Assembly (NCBI GenBank): GCA_039621445.1
Contig: CP154954.1
Span: 46,541,847-46,605,846, forward strand
Source: Euglena gracilis
Lineage: Eukaryota > Euglenida > Euglenophyceae > Euglenales
DNA: 64,000 nt
Direction: 5' to 3'
Shown: positions 1 to 23,335 of the stretch, in pieces
Position numbering within the stretch: the first letter of the stretch is position 1
Layout: each line of letters starts with the position of its first letter
Made by a program: the position numbers and the translations under genes
The notes under the pieces: model-generated
Database searches by the model: none
What the model saw: the letters and a program-made list of their open reading frames with translations, nothing else
Told to the model about the DNA's origin: nothing

Positions 1-1432
1 TACAGAGTTGGGCCAGTGTCACATACTCAGGGATTCCCACAAATTCGTGCTGATGACCTTGATTCTGGGTCGTGATCATGACTAATTGAGCCACCAAAAA
101 AGCGTCCGTTTTTTCACATTTCCTGAGCAAATCAGCAATATACTTTCAATGCAATGCAATTTTTTTTGCAGCAGTTTGTGGCATTTTGCAGGGTTTCAGA
201 ATATCACAAAAAAAAACATTGTCTGAAAGATGGTGCAGGTGCCTGGGTCAAGCTGTTGGCCATTTTCGACTAAATTGTCAAAAACTTTGGGCCATTGGAT
301 CAATTTTGTCTGTGTTGGCCATGATGGTCAATCATTGTGGTCAATCATTACTGGCCCAATGTGGCCAATTTTGGAATATGCATTAACCCCCCCACTTACT
401 AACCCCCCCCTCGGGCCCACCAACTAAACCGGGACTTATAACCCCCCCCCCCCTTCGAGGAAGAAAAATGAAAACCGCCGGGGACGATTTTTTCGGCCGC
501 AAACCACCCAAAAACTGATTTTTTGGCAATTTTTTGAGATCAACCATCATCAAAAAATGCCATTTTTGACCAAATTTGAAAAAAAAATTGCCAATTTGGG
601 AGGGTTTCGGGGTCATTTTGGGGGTTCGGATTTTCACCAACAATTCCGGGACTTATAAACCCCCCCTTCGGCCGACCAACCAAACCAGATCCTACTAACC
701 GCGGGGGTTTATAAGTGGGGGGGGGGGGGTTACCGAGGGGGGGGAATTGAAGCTGGATAAAATTAGAACCGACAAAATTGGAAGCCGAAAAAATTGGTGC
801 CAAACCTGAAACGGCCCGGAAAAAATTGGCAGGTTTCGTTGGCAAGATGACTGGAAAGGGGGTGATTTTGAAAATTTTGAGGCAGGATTTTCAAAAAGAA
901 CACAAAATCCAACGCTTGGTTGATTGACATTGTCGTGAAACTCAACCTGTGTTACACACGTGTACGTGTGGGGGGGGAGATGGGATTTTTATAAACCAAA
1001 TTTGGGCAAGCTGGCCCACCTACCCCCTGGGGGGGGGGGCAGGGGGGGGCCCACTGTTGGGGGGGGGGTCAATATTGGAATCCACAAAAAATTGGGACTT
1101 AACATAAACGCACAAATCTTTGCAATATTTTGGCAAAAACAGGTCGATTTCGAGGGGAAGAAGGGGGTGATTTCTGGCATTCTTACACCATTGCCCATCT
1201 CCCCCCAGAGCGTGAAAAAAATGTGTTTTGAGATTTTAATTTTTGACCCTGCTTCATCCCCAGACCGGCCATAAGCCATCCCTGAGGGAAAGGGCGGTCC
1301 TTGACGAAAAAAAGCATCTCGTCCCTTGTGGCCTTCCCCGCCGGGGGAAGGGAAGGGGGGCCAGTGAATGCTGAAGCACAAGCCTGATCGATGCCCATAT
1401 TTTGTGCGTGCTTCACACTGAGAAAATGAAAC
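1..1432. other. psaD intron 10 or flank: repeat-rich, no clear gene
   Basis: G and C homopolymers of 8-13 bases are frequent. A short motif CCGGGACTTATAA followed by a C run occurs near 430 and 648. On the minus strand, bases 1-46 are open and read HEFVGIPEYVTLAQLC after a CATCAG acceptor-like site. This could be a further exon but has no recognised family. Nothing else is supported. Confidence 0.4.
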
Positions 1433-15394
<13,962 letters not shown>

Positions 15395-15400
15395 TGCTGT

Positions 15401-15416
15401 CTGCAAAAAAAAAACA
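15401..15416 (-). promoter_or_regulatory. Probable spliced-leader acceptor of psaD
   Basis: Read on the minus strand, a run of ten T followed by GCAG ends six bases before the psaD ATG. Most euglenid nuclear mRNAs receive a trans-spliced leader at such an acceptor, giving a very short 5' UTR. An ordinary cis-intron with an upstream exon cannot be excluded. Confidence 0.55.
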
Positions 15417-15480
15417 ACGAAAAAGTCGGGTGTGGAATTTGTACATCGAAATTCCTAATTAGCCGCACACACACACAAAG

Positions 15481-15505
15481 CTTTCTGAGTGTCTATTTTT
15501 TTTCG
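15481..15505 (+). other. Spliced-leader sequence at the LINE 5' end
   Basis: The 25 bases CTTTCTGAGTGTCTA, eight T, CG equal positions 2-26 of the Euglena gracilis spliced leader as I know it. What follows is CATAAT, not a GT donor, so this is not an SL RNA gene. It is the trace of a trans-spliced LINE transcript that was reverse transcribed to its 5' end. Confidence 0.85.
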
Positions 15506-15592
15506 CATAATACATGGCGGACAATTGAAAGCCCCTGGTGGGGTCAGGTATCCAAGTCAAGAGTTCAATTGCCATTGAGAGTCACTTACAAG

Positions 15593-15725
15593 TCCTGCTG
15601 GTGCAGGCAGAAGACGTCCTGAAGTCCTGCTGGTGCAGGCAGAAGCAGCCTTGAAGTCCTGCTGGTGCAGGCAGAGGAACTCCTGGTGGTGCAGCAGAAG
15701 AAGTCCTGCTGGTGCAGGCAGGAGC
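15593..15725 (+). repeat. Tandem repeat AGTCCTGCTGGTGCAGGCAG
   Basis: Four to five imperfect copies of a 20-mer with variable spacers in the LINE 5' region. The core CTGCTGGTGCAG is an imperfect palindrome. Confidence 0.8.
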
Positions 15726-15803
15726 GGGTACTGGTGTACTGCTGCAGCTGGACATGCTGTCGTCATTGGCGTACTGGGCTGCTCAGCCCTGGTGGCACCT
15801 TAT

Positions 15804-15922
15804 GGGCCTGCAAAGGCCCCCTCATCTGGGCCTGCAAAGGCCCCCTCATCTGGGCCTGCAAAGGCCCCCTCATCTGGGCCTTCAAAGGCCCCCTCATCTG
15901 GGCCTGCAAAGGCCCCCCATCT
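15804..15922 (+). repeat. Five tandem 24-bp units of GGGCCTGCAAAGGCCC palindromes
   Basis: Units start at 15804, 15828, 15852, 15876 and 15900. Each has a perfect hairpin GGGCCT-GCAA-AGGCCC (GNRA-type loop), with one copy having TTCA in the loop, followed by CCCTCATCT. The period is a multiple of three and would read GPAKAPSS. The same palindrome recurs at 16687-16845. Confidence 0.9.
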
Positions 15923-15952
15923 GCCAACCATTAAACCCCCCCCCCCAAATAT

Positions 15953-16438
15953 AAGAAACCCGTTTCTTATATTTGGGTGTCGGCCGATCGGCCCAAAGGG
16001 TTTCTTATATTTGGGGGTTTCTTAAATTTGGGTGTCGAAGGCCGGCCCCAAGGGTTTCTTATAAATGGAACTTTTTCTTCCTTCGGTTCCTTCATATAAA
16101 TAATTACATGTGACCACTGTGTGTAGGATTCAAACAGTGGGGAAGGGGGTCGTGACACGGACAGGTGTTTCCAAATAGCAGTTGCTTCTGAACTCTTGCT
16201 TTGCAAAGAAGAAATAGACTAGATTGGCTTCATCTTTGTGTTGATCACGCCTTGAGATTTGCTGTGACCCATGGTGAAAATGAGGGGTTTCTTATAATTG
16301 GATTGACGTCCAACAGCCCAGGGGTTTCTTATATTTGGGGGTTTCTTATATTTGGGTGTCGGCTGAAAATCAGCCAAAGGGTTTCTTATATTTGGGGGTT
16401 TCTTATAGCGAGGGGTTTCTTATATTTGGGGGGGGGGG
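15953..16438 (+). repeat. Dispersed TTTCTTATATTTGGG repeats
   Basis: Repeated TTTCTTATATTTGGG(GG/TGTCGGC) blocks occur at about 15963-16060 and again at 16325-16435, some inverted (ATATAAGAAACCC at 15949). Between them, 16061-16290 shows nothing recognisable. Confidence 0.7.
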
Positions 16439-16439
16439 T

Positions 16440-17090
16440 TTAAGTGCCACTTTCAGCTCCAGTGTCTTCTTTTCTGTGTTTTGCATTGCATCCCAAACTT
16501 CTGATCAATCGAAATGGCAAACCCGCTATGACACATTTTGCAGCAGTTTTGACTTGACATTGAAAAACATTCTGCCACCCCAACCCCTCAGTGACACATT
16601 TTGCAGCAGTTTTGACTTGACATTGAAAAACATTTTGCCACCCCAACCCCTCAATAACACTGTTTTACCCCAGTGGCCTGCAAAGGCCCTGGGCCTGCAA
16701 AGGCCCACCCCCAACACCATTTTGCTCCAGTGGCCTGCAAAGGCCCTGGGCCTGCAAAGGCCCCCCTGTGACACCTTTTTGTCATGTTTGCAGCATTTTG
16801 TCCCAGTGGCCTACAAAGGCCATGGGCCTGCAAAGGCCCCCCCGGACACCATTTTTGCACTCAGCCTGAAAAGCCCCCGACAAACTGGCAAACCACGCTC
16901 ACCCACATTTTGGCCTGCAACAGTGGCCCCCCAGCCAGACAGCACATCCACTTTTCGGTCTGCAACAGTGGCCCCCCAGCTAGGCAGTTCTGCCAGATTC
17001 TGCTCTCCTGCTCAGCAAAATGAACTTGACAACCCCCAGGTTCCCTCTCCGCTGACCGGAAAAAACCCCCAACGTCGGCCAAACAAATAA
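16440..17090 (+). CDS. Possible LINE N-terminal ORF, repeat-built
   Basis: An open frame ends with TAA at 17088. It contains a perfect-period 63-bp duplication (16529-16591 and 16592-16651, read as DTFCSSFDLTLKNILPPQPL twice), then repeats of the GGCCTGCAAAGGCCC palindrome (read as WPAKALGLQRP) and two copies of ATVAPQ. The periods are multiples of three, so coding is possible, but no family is recognised. It may instead be 5' UTR. The next frame (with the 2A motif) starts immediately after. Confidence 0.3.
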   Translation, partial: LSATFSSSVFFSVFCIASQTSDQSKWQTRYDTFCSSFDLTLKNILPPQPLSDTFCSSFDLTLKNILPPQPLNNTVLPQWPAKALGLQRPTPNTILLQWPAKALGLQRPPCDTFLSCLQHFVPVAYKGHGPAKAPPDTIFALSLKSPRQTGKPRSPTFWPATVAPQPDSTSTFRSATVAPQLGSSARFCSPAQQNELDNPQVPSPLTGKNPQRRPNK

Positions 17091-17092
17091 AA

Positions 17093-17312
17093 GTGCTTGT
17101 GCCTTCTACTCCTGCAAAAGACGGCACACAGCCTACCCTGGCAGCATCGGGGGGAGCAGGCCGAGGTCGGTCTTTACTGACCTGCGGGGACATTGAAAGT
17201 AACCCCGGACCTCCTACAGACCCACCATTTGTGTCGGTTGAGGATATTGACATGGCACCAGCATCACAAATCTCCATCCCTCCTAATTCACCACGCCCGC
17301 AGAGCCCCCATC
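17093..17312 (+). CDS. LINE ORF start with 2A-like peptide
   Basis: The open frame contains LLTCGDIESNPGP at 17174-17212, a canonical 2A motif (D-x-E-x-NPGP). 2A motifs cause ribosome skipping between the G and P of the last NPG-P, releasing the upstream peptide. The segment VSVEDIDMAPASQ that follows is repeated with changes (VSGEDVDMAPASQ) at 17314 in another frame, so a duplication of about 85 bp with a frameshift lies between. Confidence 0.65.
17174..17212 (+). other. 2A-like ribosome-skipping motif
   Basis: Codons for LLTCGDIESNPGP; the final NPGP is complete and preceded by DIES. Known 2A motifs occur in picornaviruses and in non-LTR retrotransposons such as trypanosome elements. Its position near the ORF start suggests it frees a short N-terminal peptide from the rest. 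Confidence 0.8.
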
Positions 17313-17313
17313 G

Positions 17314-17769
17314 GTGTCGGGTGAGGACGTTGACATGGCGCCAGCATCACAAAACTCCATCCCCCCGACCGCACCACCACCACCCGCAGTGCCACCATTG
17401 GAAAGGGGATCTTGGTTCCCAAATCTGCCGGGTCCGTTGTTCTTTGGCCAACAAGGCCTCCCCTCAATGTGCTCCACGGTCATCATGGCGAACCCAATTG
17501 GCACACAAGGACCAGGACCCTTCCCCTCGTCAGATGTTGGGGCCATGTGGATGCAAGCAAATCAGGCGACGCCTTTCCTGAACTTCTCCAACCCCCCTTT
17601 GGGTGCCAGCTCTTCATCCTCAGTGGCAACAACCGCAGCAGCATCGTCACCAGCCCCAGCTAGACCCCCACCAAGCCCCATTGGTCAAAATCACATTGCT
17701 GGGGTTACGCCATTCTCTGCTCCATGCCCACCATCCCTTCATCCCACTTTTGAGGAAATTTCTTTTTGA
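17314..17769 (+). pseudogene. LINE ORF segment, frame-shifted
   Basis: Proline/serine/alanine-rich open frame that overlaps the start of the RT-containing frame (17603). Probably the continuation of the 2A-bearing ORF after a single-base shift. No domain recognised. Confidence 0.4.
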
Positions 17770-18550
17770 TGATCGAGGGACCCTTGTATACCTGCCACGT
17801 GGAGCCCTCCTCAATGTCAATCAAACCTACCTGCAACTGATGAAGCATTTCAACATGGAACCTGGCTGGGAAACCCTGCACGCCTTGTGGGCCTTCCCCA
17901 AAGCGGTGCTCTGTCCTTTGCAGCGTGGCGGGCGATCAAACTGGGCGATGGTGGGGAGAAAAATTGCAGAACGAGCTCGCCTGTATCTCACCCGTCCTGT
18001 GTTTGATTCTTGGTTGGACTCCAGTCTCCCACAAAAGCCGCAAGGCAGACAGACAAGGCAAAAAACAGCACTGGCGGCCAAGGCAACTGAAGAACGGTTC
18101 CTCTCCCGCATTGAAAGCCTTGTTGGCCACGGGGCCATTTCAAAAGCCTGCCGAGAGCTCACCTCTGAAGGGGTTCAGAACAGCAATGACCCAAAAGTGA
18201 TTCAAAGGCTACGTGACCTTCACCCACCAGAGCCTCCACCGCGCATCCCAGTGTCCGACTCTTCCCAAACGATCACCTTTCCTTCAGACCCGGAAAGCAC
18301 AAAAGAGCGATTGCAAAATCTGCGCAAAGCTATATTCGGGTTCCCAAAGGAGTCCGCACCGGGCCCTTCTGGCCTGAGACCCGACCACCTCAAGGCCATG
18401 GTTGGAGACTACCCAGGGGCTTGTGGAGATGACCTCCTCGAAGTGCTTGATACCTTCATCTGTCGGGCAATTACAAAGGGTGTTCACCCTGGCATGGCCC
18501 CAATTCTTTCCTCCGCCAGGTTGACGCCGCTGCGAAAACAAAACAAACAA
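17603..18550 (+). pseudogene. LINE reverse transcriptase ORF, N-terminal half
   Basis: Contains GHGAISKACREL and, near the end, APGPSGLRPDHLKAM, the conserved block that opens many LINE RTs. Right after RLTPLRK (about 18540), some 70-80 bases of unrelated sequence with stops in the next frame precede AGETLRRLVGK, so the ORF is disrupted here. Confidence 0.7.
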
Positions 18551-18645
18551 ACAGCAATGGAAGAGGATGCTTTTGGAAACCTTGTGGAGCACACGGTGTG
18601 TGATGAAGACACTCGCCACTCGCAGCAGGTGAAACCCTCCGCCGT

Positions 18646-20691
18646 TTGGTTGGCAAATGTCTCATGCGCCATCCAACAGTGGTAAACGCTTTGAAAGAAC
18701 TGAGTCCCCCACAATGTGGCGTTGGTGTGCCGAATGCTTGTCCACTGATCGCAATGGGAATCCAACAAATGGTGGACACTCTGCACTCGGACAGAGACAA
18801 TCGCTGGGGGCTGCTTCAAGTGGATTTCAGGAATGCCTTCAATTCTTTGTCACGGGAAAAAATCCTGCAATCCATCCGTAGACGATGCCCAGAAGCGTGC
18901 CCTTGGCTGGATTCATGCTACGCCCAACACAGCAAGCTGTATTGTGGAAACCATTGTCTGCCTTCCGAAAGGGGAGCTCAGCAAGGTGACCCATGTGGAC
19001 CAGCCGCTTTCGCCTGGGGAGTACAAGACCTTTGTGAGGGCCTCTCACCCTTGGTCGAATGGCAGGGCTGGTATTTGGATGACGCCCATCTGCTGGGATC
19101 GCCAGCCCAGCTGCACAATGCCCTTGCCTTTCTGATTCGCGAGGCAGCCGCGCTTGGGTTGGCCGTGAACCCTGCAAAGTGTCGATTGTGGGGACCAGCG
19201 TTCACATCAACAGAAGGTGTCCCTTGCATTCCCCCTGGCACGCCACAGGACAGCCCCTTACATCAAATACCACTGACCGCCTTTGTTGCTGGTTCTGGTT
19301 TGAAAGTTTTGGGGGTCCCTGTCCACCACCCCCAAGATGACCGCTTCTGTGAAGAAGTTTGGAATAAGCGCATTGAAGACATCCGACGTTCTTGCACAGT
19401 ACTTCAGCACCTACCTCAATCGCATGTGCAATTCACCTTGCTTCGTTTTTGTTTATCCGCTTGCAAAGTGAATGACCTCTTGCGCGCCTGCAAAATCGCC
19501 TCTGCAACAGCGGCATGCAAGACATTGTCGGGAATTATTCGGGAAACATTCAGTAGCATGGTCGGCTCCCCTTGCACCCCAGAAGAATGGTTGCAAGTTT
19601 CCCTGGCCATCAGATGCGGTGGACTGGGAATCTCCGATCCACTATTTCAACGTGCGCCTGCCAGATTGTCTCAAGTGGTGGACTTCTGTCGAAGAGCTCC
19701 CTCTGTCTTGGGCCTGCCCGCTGCCATGGACATCCTTCCCAAAGACGTTGACGATTGTTTACGGACAGCCCTCAATGAACTTGGTCATTTGGCCCCACTG
19801 CCACAATGGGCCAGTGACAAAAACTTGATCTCTCAGGCACAGTCTCCACACAATTCTCAACGGTGGTGGAATCAGCAGAGCATGCTTGCCCGCCAGAAAA
19901 CACTTCGGGACACATTGAATGGACCTGATGCTGTACGCTTTGCAAGCCAATGCCAACCTCACGCTATGGCATGGGCCGCCTTGACACCATCTCAAGGACT
20001 CCGCACCCTGTTACCCACGGCTGAATTCCGCTGCACACTTCGTTGGTCCCTCGGAATGACTCTCACACCAATGGAATCCGATCCCAACCTCTGTCCCAAG
20101 TGCTTTGGACAATCTGATTTTCTCGGACACCACCTCGTTTGCTGCAAATCAAACTTCATTACCCGGCGGCACGGGGCTGTCCAAGATTTTCTGACAACCA
20201 CAACACAGAAGGCAGGATTTACAGCCCATAAAGAACAACGAGCTGATGACCGTTCCCGGCCTGGGGACATCTTCATTCCTCGCTTGGACAGTGATGGACC
20301 CGTTGCAGTGGATGTGACAATCCGCCACACCCTTGCGCAAAGTCATCCGTTGCGAAGTGCAGAGAGCCTTTCACAATGGCAAACACGCCAGGAGGCTGAA
20401 AAGCATGCCAAATATGATGCAACATGCCAACGACTGGGCTGGCGGTTGATGCCATTCGTCATGGACTGCTATGGGGGCATGGGACAAGAAGCGCGCTCCT
20501 TGATGGCCACCCTCCTCAAGGCCCTTCTGGGGCAGCGGGAAGGGTGGCAACGGCGTGCCGCAGAAGCAGACATTTGGCAAGGCCTGTCCTTCACACTAAC
20601 CAGAGAAGTCAGCAGACAGCTCGTTTGGAGCTTGTATTCTTCCAAAGATGAGATCACCCTGTCTTCCGCCCACTCACCATATTCTGTCTGA
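18646..20691 (+). CDS. LINE reverse transcriptase, C-terminal half with nuclease-like tail
   Basis: 681 codons to TGA at 20689. RT motifs: LLQVDFRNAFNSL, GAQQGDPCGPAAFA and YLDD (residues 143-146). Toward the C-terminus, CPKC...GHHLVCC is a zinc-binding cluster, then RPGDIFIP and VAVDVTI, resembling the PD-(D/E)XK restriction-like endonuclease of some LINE clades. True translation would begin upstream in the broken N-terminal half. Element A is inserted 15 bp after the stop. Confidence 0.8.
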   Translation: MVGKCLMRHPTVVNALKELSPPQCGVGVPNACPLIAMGIQQMVDTLHSDRDNRWGLLQVDFRNAFNSLSREKILQSIRRRCPEACPWLDSCYAQHSKLYCGNHCLPSERGAQQGDPCGPAAFAWGVQDLCEGLSPLVEWQGWYLDDAHLLGSPAQLHNALAFLIREAAALGLAVNPAKCRLWGPAFTSTEGVPCIPPGTPQDSPLHQIPLTAFVAGSGLKVLGVPVHHPQDDRFCEEVWNKRIEDIRRSCTVLQHLPQSHVQFTLLRFCLSACKVNDLLRACKIASATAACKTLSGIIRETFSSMVGSPCTPEEWLQVSLAIRCGGLGISDPLFQRAPARLSQVVDFCRRAPSVLGLPAAMDILPKDVDDCLRTALNELGHLAPLPQWASDKNLISQAQSPHNSQRWWNQQSMLARQKTLRDTLNGPDAVRFASQCQPHAMAWAALTPSQGLRTLLPTAEFRCTLRWSLGMTLTPMESDPNLCPKCFGQSDFLGHHLVCCKSNFITRRHGAVQDFLTTTTQKAGFTAHKEQRADDRSRPGDIFIPRLDSDGPVAVDVTIRHTLAQSHPLRSAESLSQWQTRQEAEKHAKYDATCQRLGWRLMPFVMDCYGGMGQEARSLMATLLKALLGQREGWQRRAAEADIWQGLSFTLTREVSRQLVWSLYSSKDEITLSSAHSPYSV

Positions 20692-20709
20692 AGGCCTTTG
20701 AGCCCAAAC

Positions 20710-21306
20710 TGTCGGCTGCCGCTGGCGGCGGCAGCCAAAAATTTCCCAAAAATTCCCAGAAAATTCCCAGTAGGAACCTCCAAAGCAAGTCAACCGCCAC
20801 ACGAGTGGAATTGGAACCGCAGCAAATTTCAAGAAGAATTTGAGAATTCGATTTGAGAATCAGAAAAGAAGAAAAGTCAATTGGAGACTTGAAGAGCAAA
20901 AAGATCAATTCAAATAACATCAGGAAGCCAAGGCATTCATTTCCACATTCTTTGTCCCACTCAACACCTGAACTCAAAGGTACTTGCCCACCTTCTCAAG
21001 TCCAAGGTTTGTTGTGCTCTGCTGTGTGCTTCCAAGTAGGAGGGTTGGTTTGTCTTTGCTCACCTTTTGATCCAAATGTTTGAAAAGGCAAAACAGTGGA
21101 GGCTAAAAACGATCCTACGCGGGGAGACAGGGGGACCTGGGTCGGGGGGGCACACCTCACCCCCATTACCACCTGTGGATTTATTTGAAAACGGGGCCCA
21201 ACTTGCCAAAGGCCCTGGCCTGAGCCCACCAGGGCCAGAAAAAGGAAATTGTGGCCCCAGCGAAAGCAGCCCCCCGGGCGAGCAGGGTCCTCCAAACCCC
21301 CCAACA
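20710..21306 (+). repeat. 5' LTR of element A
   Basis: 597 bp, starts TGTCGGCTGCCGC and ends CCCCCCAACA. It differs from the 3' copy by about a dozen substitutions and small C-run length changes (roughly 2%, counted by eye). The first 25 bases fold into a GC-rich hairpin (GGCTGCCGC/GCGGCAGCC type). Confidence 0.92.
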
Positions 21307-21944
21307 TGGTACGCAGAGGTGGCTTCACTGACTCTGTCAGTGAAGAATTTTTAGATTCCGTTGATGACAAAGAAATCAAAGAATACTGTGACCAATTCAA
21401 ATTGTTGGGAATTCAATTCAGTGATACCCAAACAGAGGAACAAAGAAAAAGGGAGGCTGAATATCTGGCGTCTCAGAGGGAGTTTAGGAAACTCAGATGT
21501 GAAGCAGCCATTGGACATTCTCATGGCCCTGACTCATCTTCTCCATGTCAATCTTGTAAACCGTCAGGGGTAAGCCCAACAAGTTCACTGTCAGGAGAAC
21601 CTGAAGTTAAACAAGAAAGTTTTGACCCTTGTCCAAATGCTTTGCAAATGAGAGGTGTGCGGTGCGAATCTGAATCCGGACAGCTGAGTGTCAAATCAGA
21701 CAGTGTGCAAACTTCAGAGGTCACAAAACCTGAAACTTTTTATGACCCCTGGGATGAGTGGTGGCAAAAAGTTGAGGCAGGTATCACAGAATTGTTTTCA
21801 AACACTTTTCCTCTGAACGAGAGACTGACGAAACTGGAGGAAGTGCCCAGCCAAAGTGAGTCCAGCCACTTGGAGGGACGGACGGCTGAAATTGAAACCC
21901 GTCTGAGAAATTTGGCAGATGGTTTTCATGACCTTTTCACATGA
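21306..21944 (+). CDS. gag-like ORF of element A
   Basis: The ATG uses the last base of the LTR plus TG of the primer site. The N-terminus MVRRGGFTDSVSEEF parallels MVSRGRLTDFVSEI of element B. The 213-codon product is charged and Ser/Glu-rich without a zinc knuckle. The same frame is open upstream into the LTR. It ends just before the TTAA element at 21958, so the original gag may have continued beyond. Confidence 0.6.
   Translation: MVRRGGFTDSVSEEFLDSVDDKEIKEYCDQFKLLGIQFSDTQTEEQRKREAEYLASQREFRKLRCEAAIGHSHGPDSSSPCQSCKPSGVSPTSSLSGEPEVKQESFDPCPNALQMRGVRCESESGQLSVKSDSVQTSEVTKPETFYDPWDEWWQKVEAGITELFSNTFPLNERLTKLEEVPSQSESSHLEGRTAEIETRLRNLADGFHDLFT
21307..21322 (+). promoter_or_regulatory. Primer binding site of element A
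   Basis: TGGTACGCAGAGGTGG begins at the first base after the LTR. It resembles the complement of the 3' end of an initiator-type tRNA (CTCTGC..ACCA), with mismatches. Confidence 0.6.
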
Positions 21945-22009
21945 ACTTGCAGTGAAATTAAAAACGTGTTCAGCCCGCCAAATGCCTGCCCTGAAATTCG
22001 TGGTCATGA

Positions 22010-22162
22010 ACACGTTTTCAATGAGGGCATTTGTGGCAATGACACGTTTTCAGTGAAGGCATCTGTGTTCAGGCACGTTTTCAATGAGGGCATTTGTGGC
22101 AATGACACGTTTTCAGTGAAGGCATCTGTGTTCAGGCACGTTTTCAGTGAGGGCATCTGTGG
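22010..22162. repeat. Subterminal tandem repeats, left side
   Basis: About 62-bp period: CACGTTTTCA(A/G)TGAGGGCAT..TGTGGCAATGACACG..., two and a half copies. The same repeat resumes at 23083-23225, on the other side of the PHD gene. Confidence 0.8.
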
Positions 22163-22335
22163 CAACCCCCAGCAAGAAAAATCGGCGTGCAAAATCGCAA
22201 TCATGAAAAATCGGCGTGCGGTTGAGAGGCCGGGTGGTCCTCAACGGGTGAGGCGGGTCGGGGGCACTCCACAACACGAAGACGACAACAAGAAGGCTAC
22301 GTTGCCTTGGCACAACGACAGGGAAGGGGCGAAAA

Positions 22336-23035
22336 TCACGGCACACGACAGGCTTTACACAAAAAAGAGCCATACTTTGGTGGCCGCCGCAAATCTTGGC
22401 AATGAAAATGATATGCCAAACCGCAGGCGTCACAGACAACTTTGTTCAGGTCCACACAATTTGGATTTTTCGGAATCGCAACACCACAAAAACCCACATT
22501 TCTCCTGTTCGCGCTCCAGGGAACGCGAAAACATCTCGTTGAAGTGGGGGAATTGGCGCTCTGAGGAAGGCAACACTACTCCCTCGGTCGTTGTTTTGCG
22601 GAATGCCCGAGCGACGGCATTCACGTATGTCTGAAAAGAGGTTGCCAAACGATTCCCTGAAACGAACAAAGTTCCCGACTGCTGCTCACGTTGAGCCACA
22701 CATTGTTCGATGACGCTCGCCTCATCGAACAACAGGCTGGGTTCCAGCTCCCATCCCGTCCAGGCAACAAAGAAAGCATCCAGCTCAGGATAAGAGGCTT
22801 GCCGATGTTGACACAGTTTGGCGAACTCCAAACAGTTGGCAACAGCAGCAAGCTCTGCACCCACGGAGCCGGACTTTTTCTTTGTGTTGCCCTGTGCCAG
22901 CAAGGTGCCATGAAGGGGGTCAACCTTCGGCTTCTTGGCATCTTGCTGGTATACCGCGAGAGCAGCCAGGAACAGTTCCGTTCTAGGGGGTGGTGGCAAA
23001 AGACCATTCACAAAGTTTGCTGTGCGTTTGGCCAT
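22336..23035 (-). pseudogene. PHD-finger protein gene fragment in antisense
   Basis: ATG at 23035-23033 lies 10 bases after a TTTTTTCCGCAG acceptor. An open frame of about 180 codons (MAKRTANFVNGLLPPPP...) has no recognised family. Near the end, dropping one base in the A5 run at 22488-22492 (plus strand) joins it to a C4HC3 zinc finger: KCGFCG, NCVDLNK, VCDACGLAYHFHC and LCKAC, ending at TGA 22338-22336. PHD fingers read histone tails. The acceptor suggests capture of genomic host DNA or an unspliced transcript. Without the shift the frame stops before the finger. Confidence 0.62.
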
Positions 23036-23335
23036 ATTGGCAGGGCTGCGGAAAAAAGAAAAAAAAAAAGGGGGCGGGGGTGACACGTTTTCAGTGAGGG
23101 CATTTGTGGCAATGACACGTTTTCAGTGAAGGCATCTGTGTTCAGGCACGTTTTCAGTGAGGGCATTTGTGGCAATGACACGCTTTCAGTGCAGGCATAT
23201 GTGTTCAGGCACGTTTTCAGTGAGGGCGCCGTTTTTTGGGTCCGAATTTCACAAATTCGCGTTTTTGACCCCTTGCGTGAATTATGACCACGAATTTCAG
23301 GGCAGGCATTTGGCGGGCTCTGAACACGTTTTTAA

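Larger units (their letters stand above)
21962..23331. mobile_element. TTAA-flanked inverted-repeat transposon carrying a PHD gene
   Basis: The terminal inverted repeats of about 46 bp begin AAACGTGTTCAG and include CCCGCCAAATGCCTGCCCTG and GAAATTCGTGGTCAT at both ends (2-nt indel). TTAA flanks both sides (21958-21961 and 23332-23335). TTAA is the target of piggyBac-type transposons, but no transposase is present. Inside the ends are tandem GACACGTTTTCAGTGA-type repeats (22010-22162 and 23083-23225) framing a captured gene in the opposite orientation. Confidence 0.65.

Noticed and set aside
15481-15505. A spliced-leader RNA gene
   Set aside because: An SL RNA gene needs a GT donor right after the leader and a downstream intron-like part with an Sm site; here CATAAT follows.
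22010-23225. CRISPR-like array from the regularly repeated CACGTTTTCAGTGA units
   Set aside because: The genome is eukaryotic, spacers are themselves repeated, and the repeats are subterminal parts of a TIR element.
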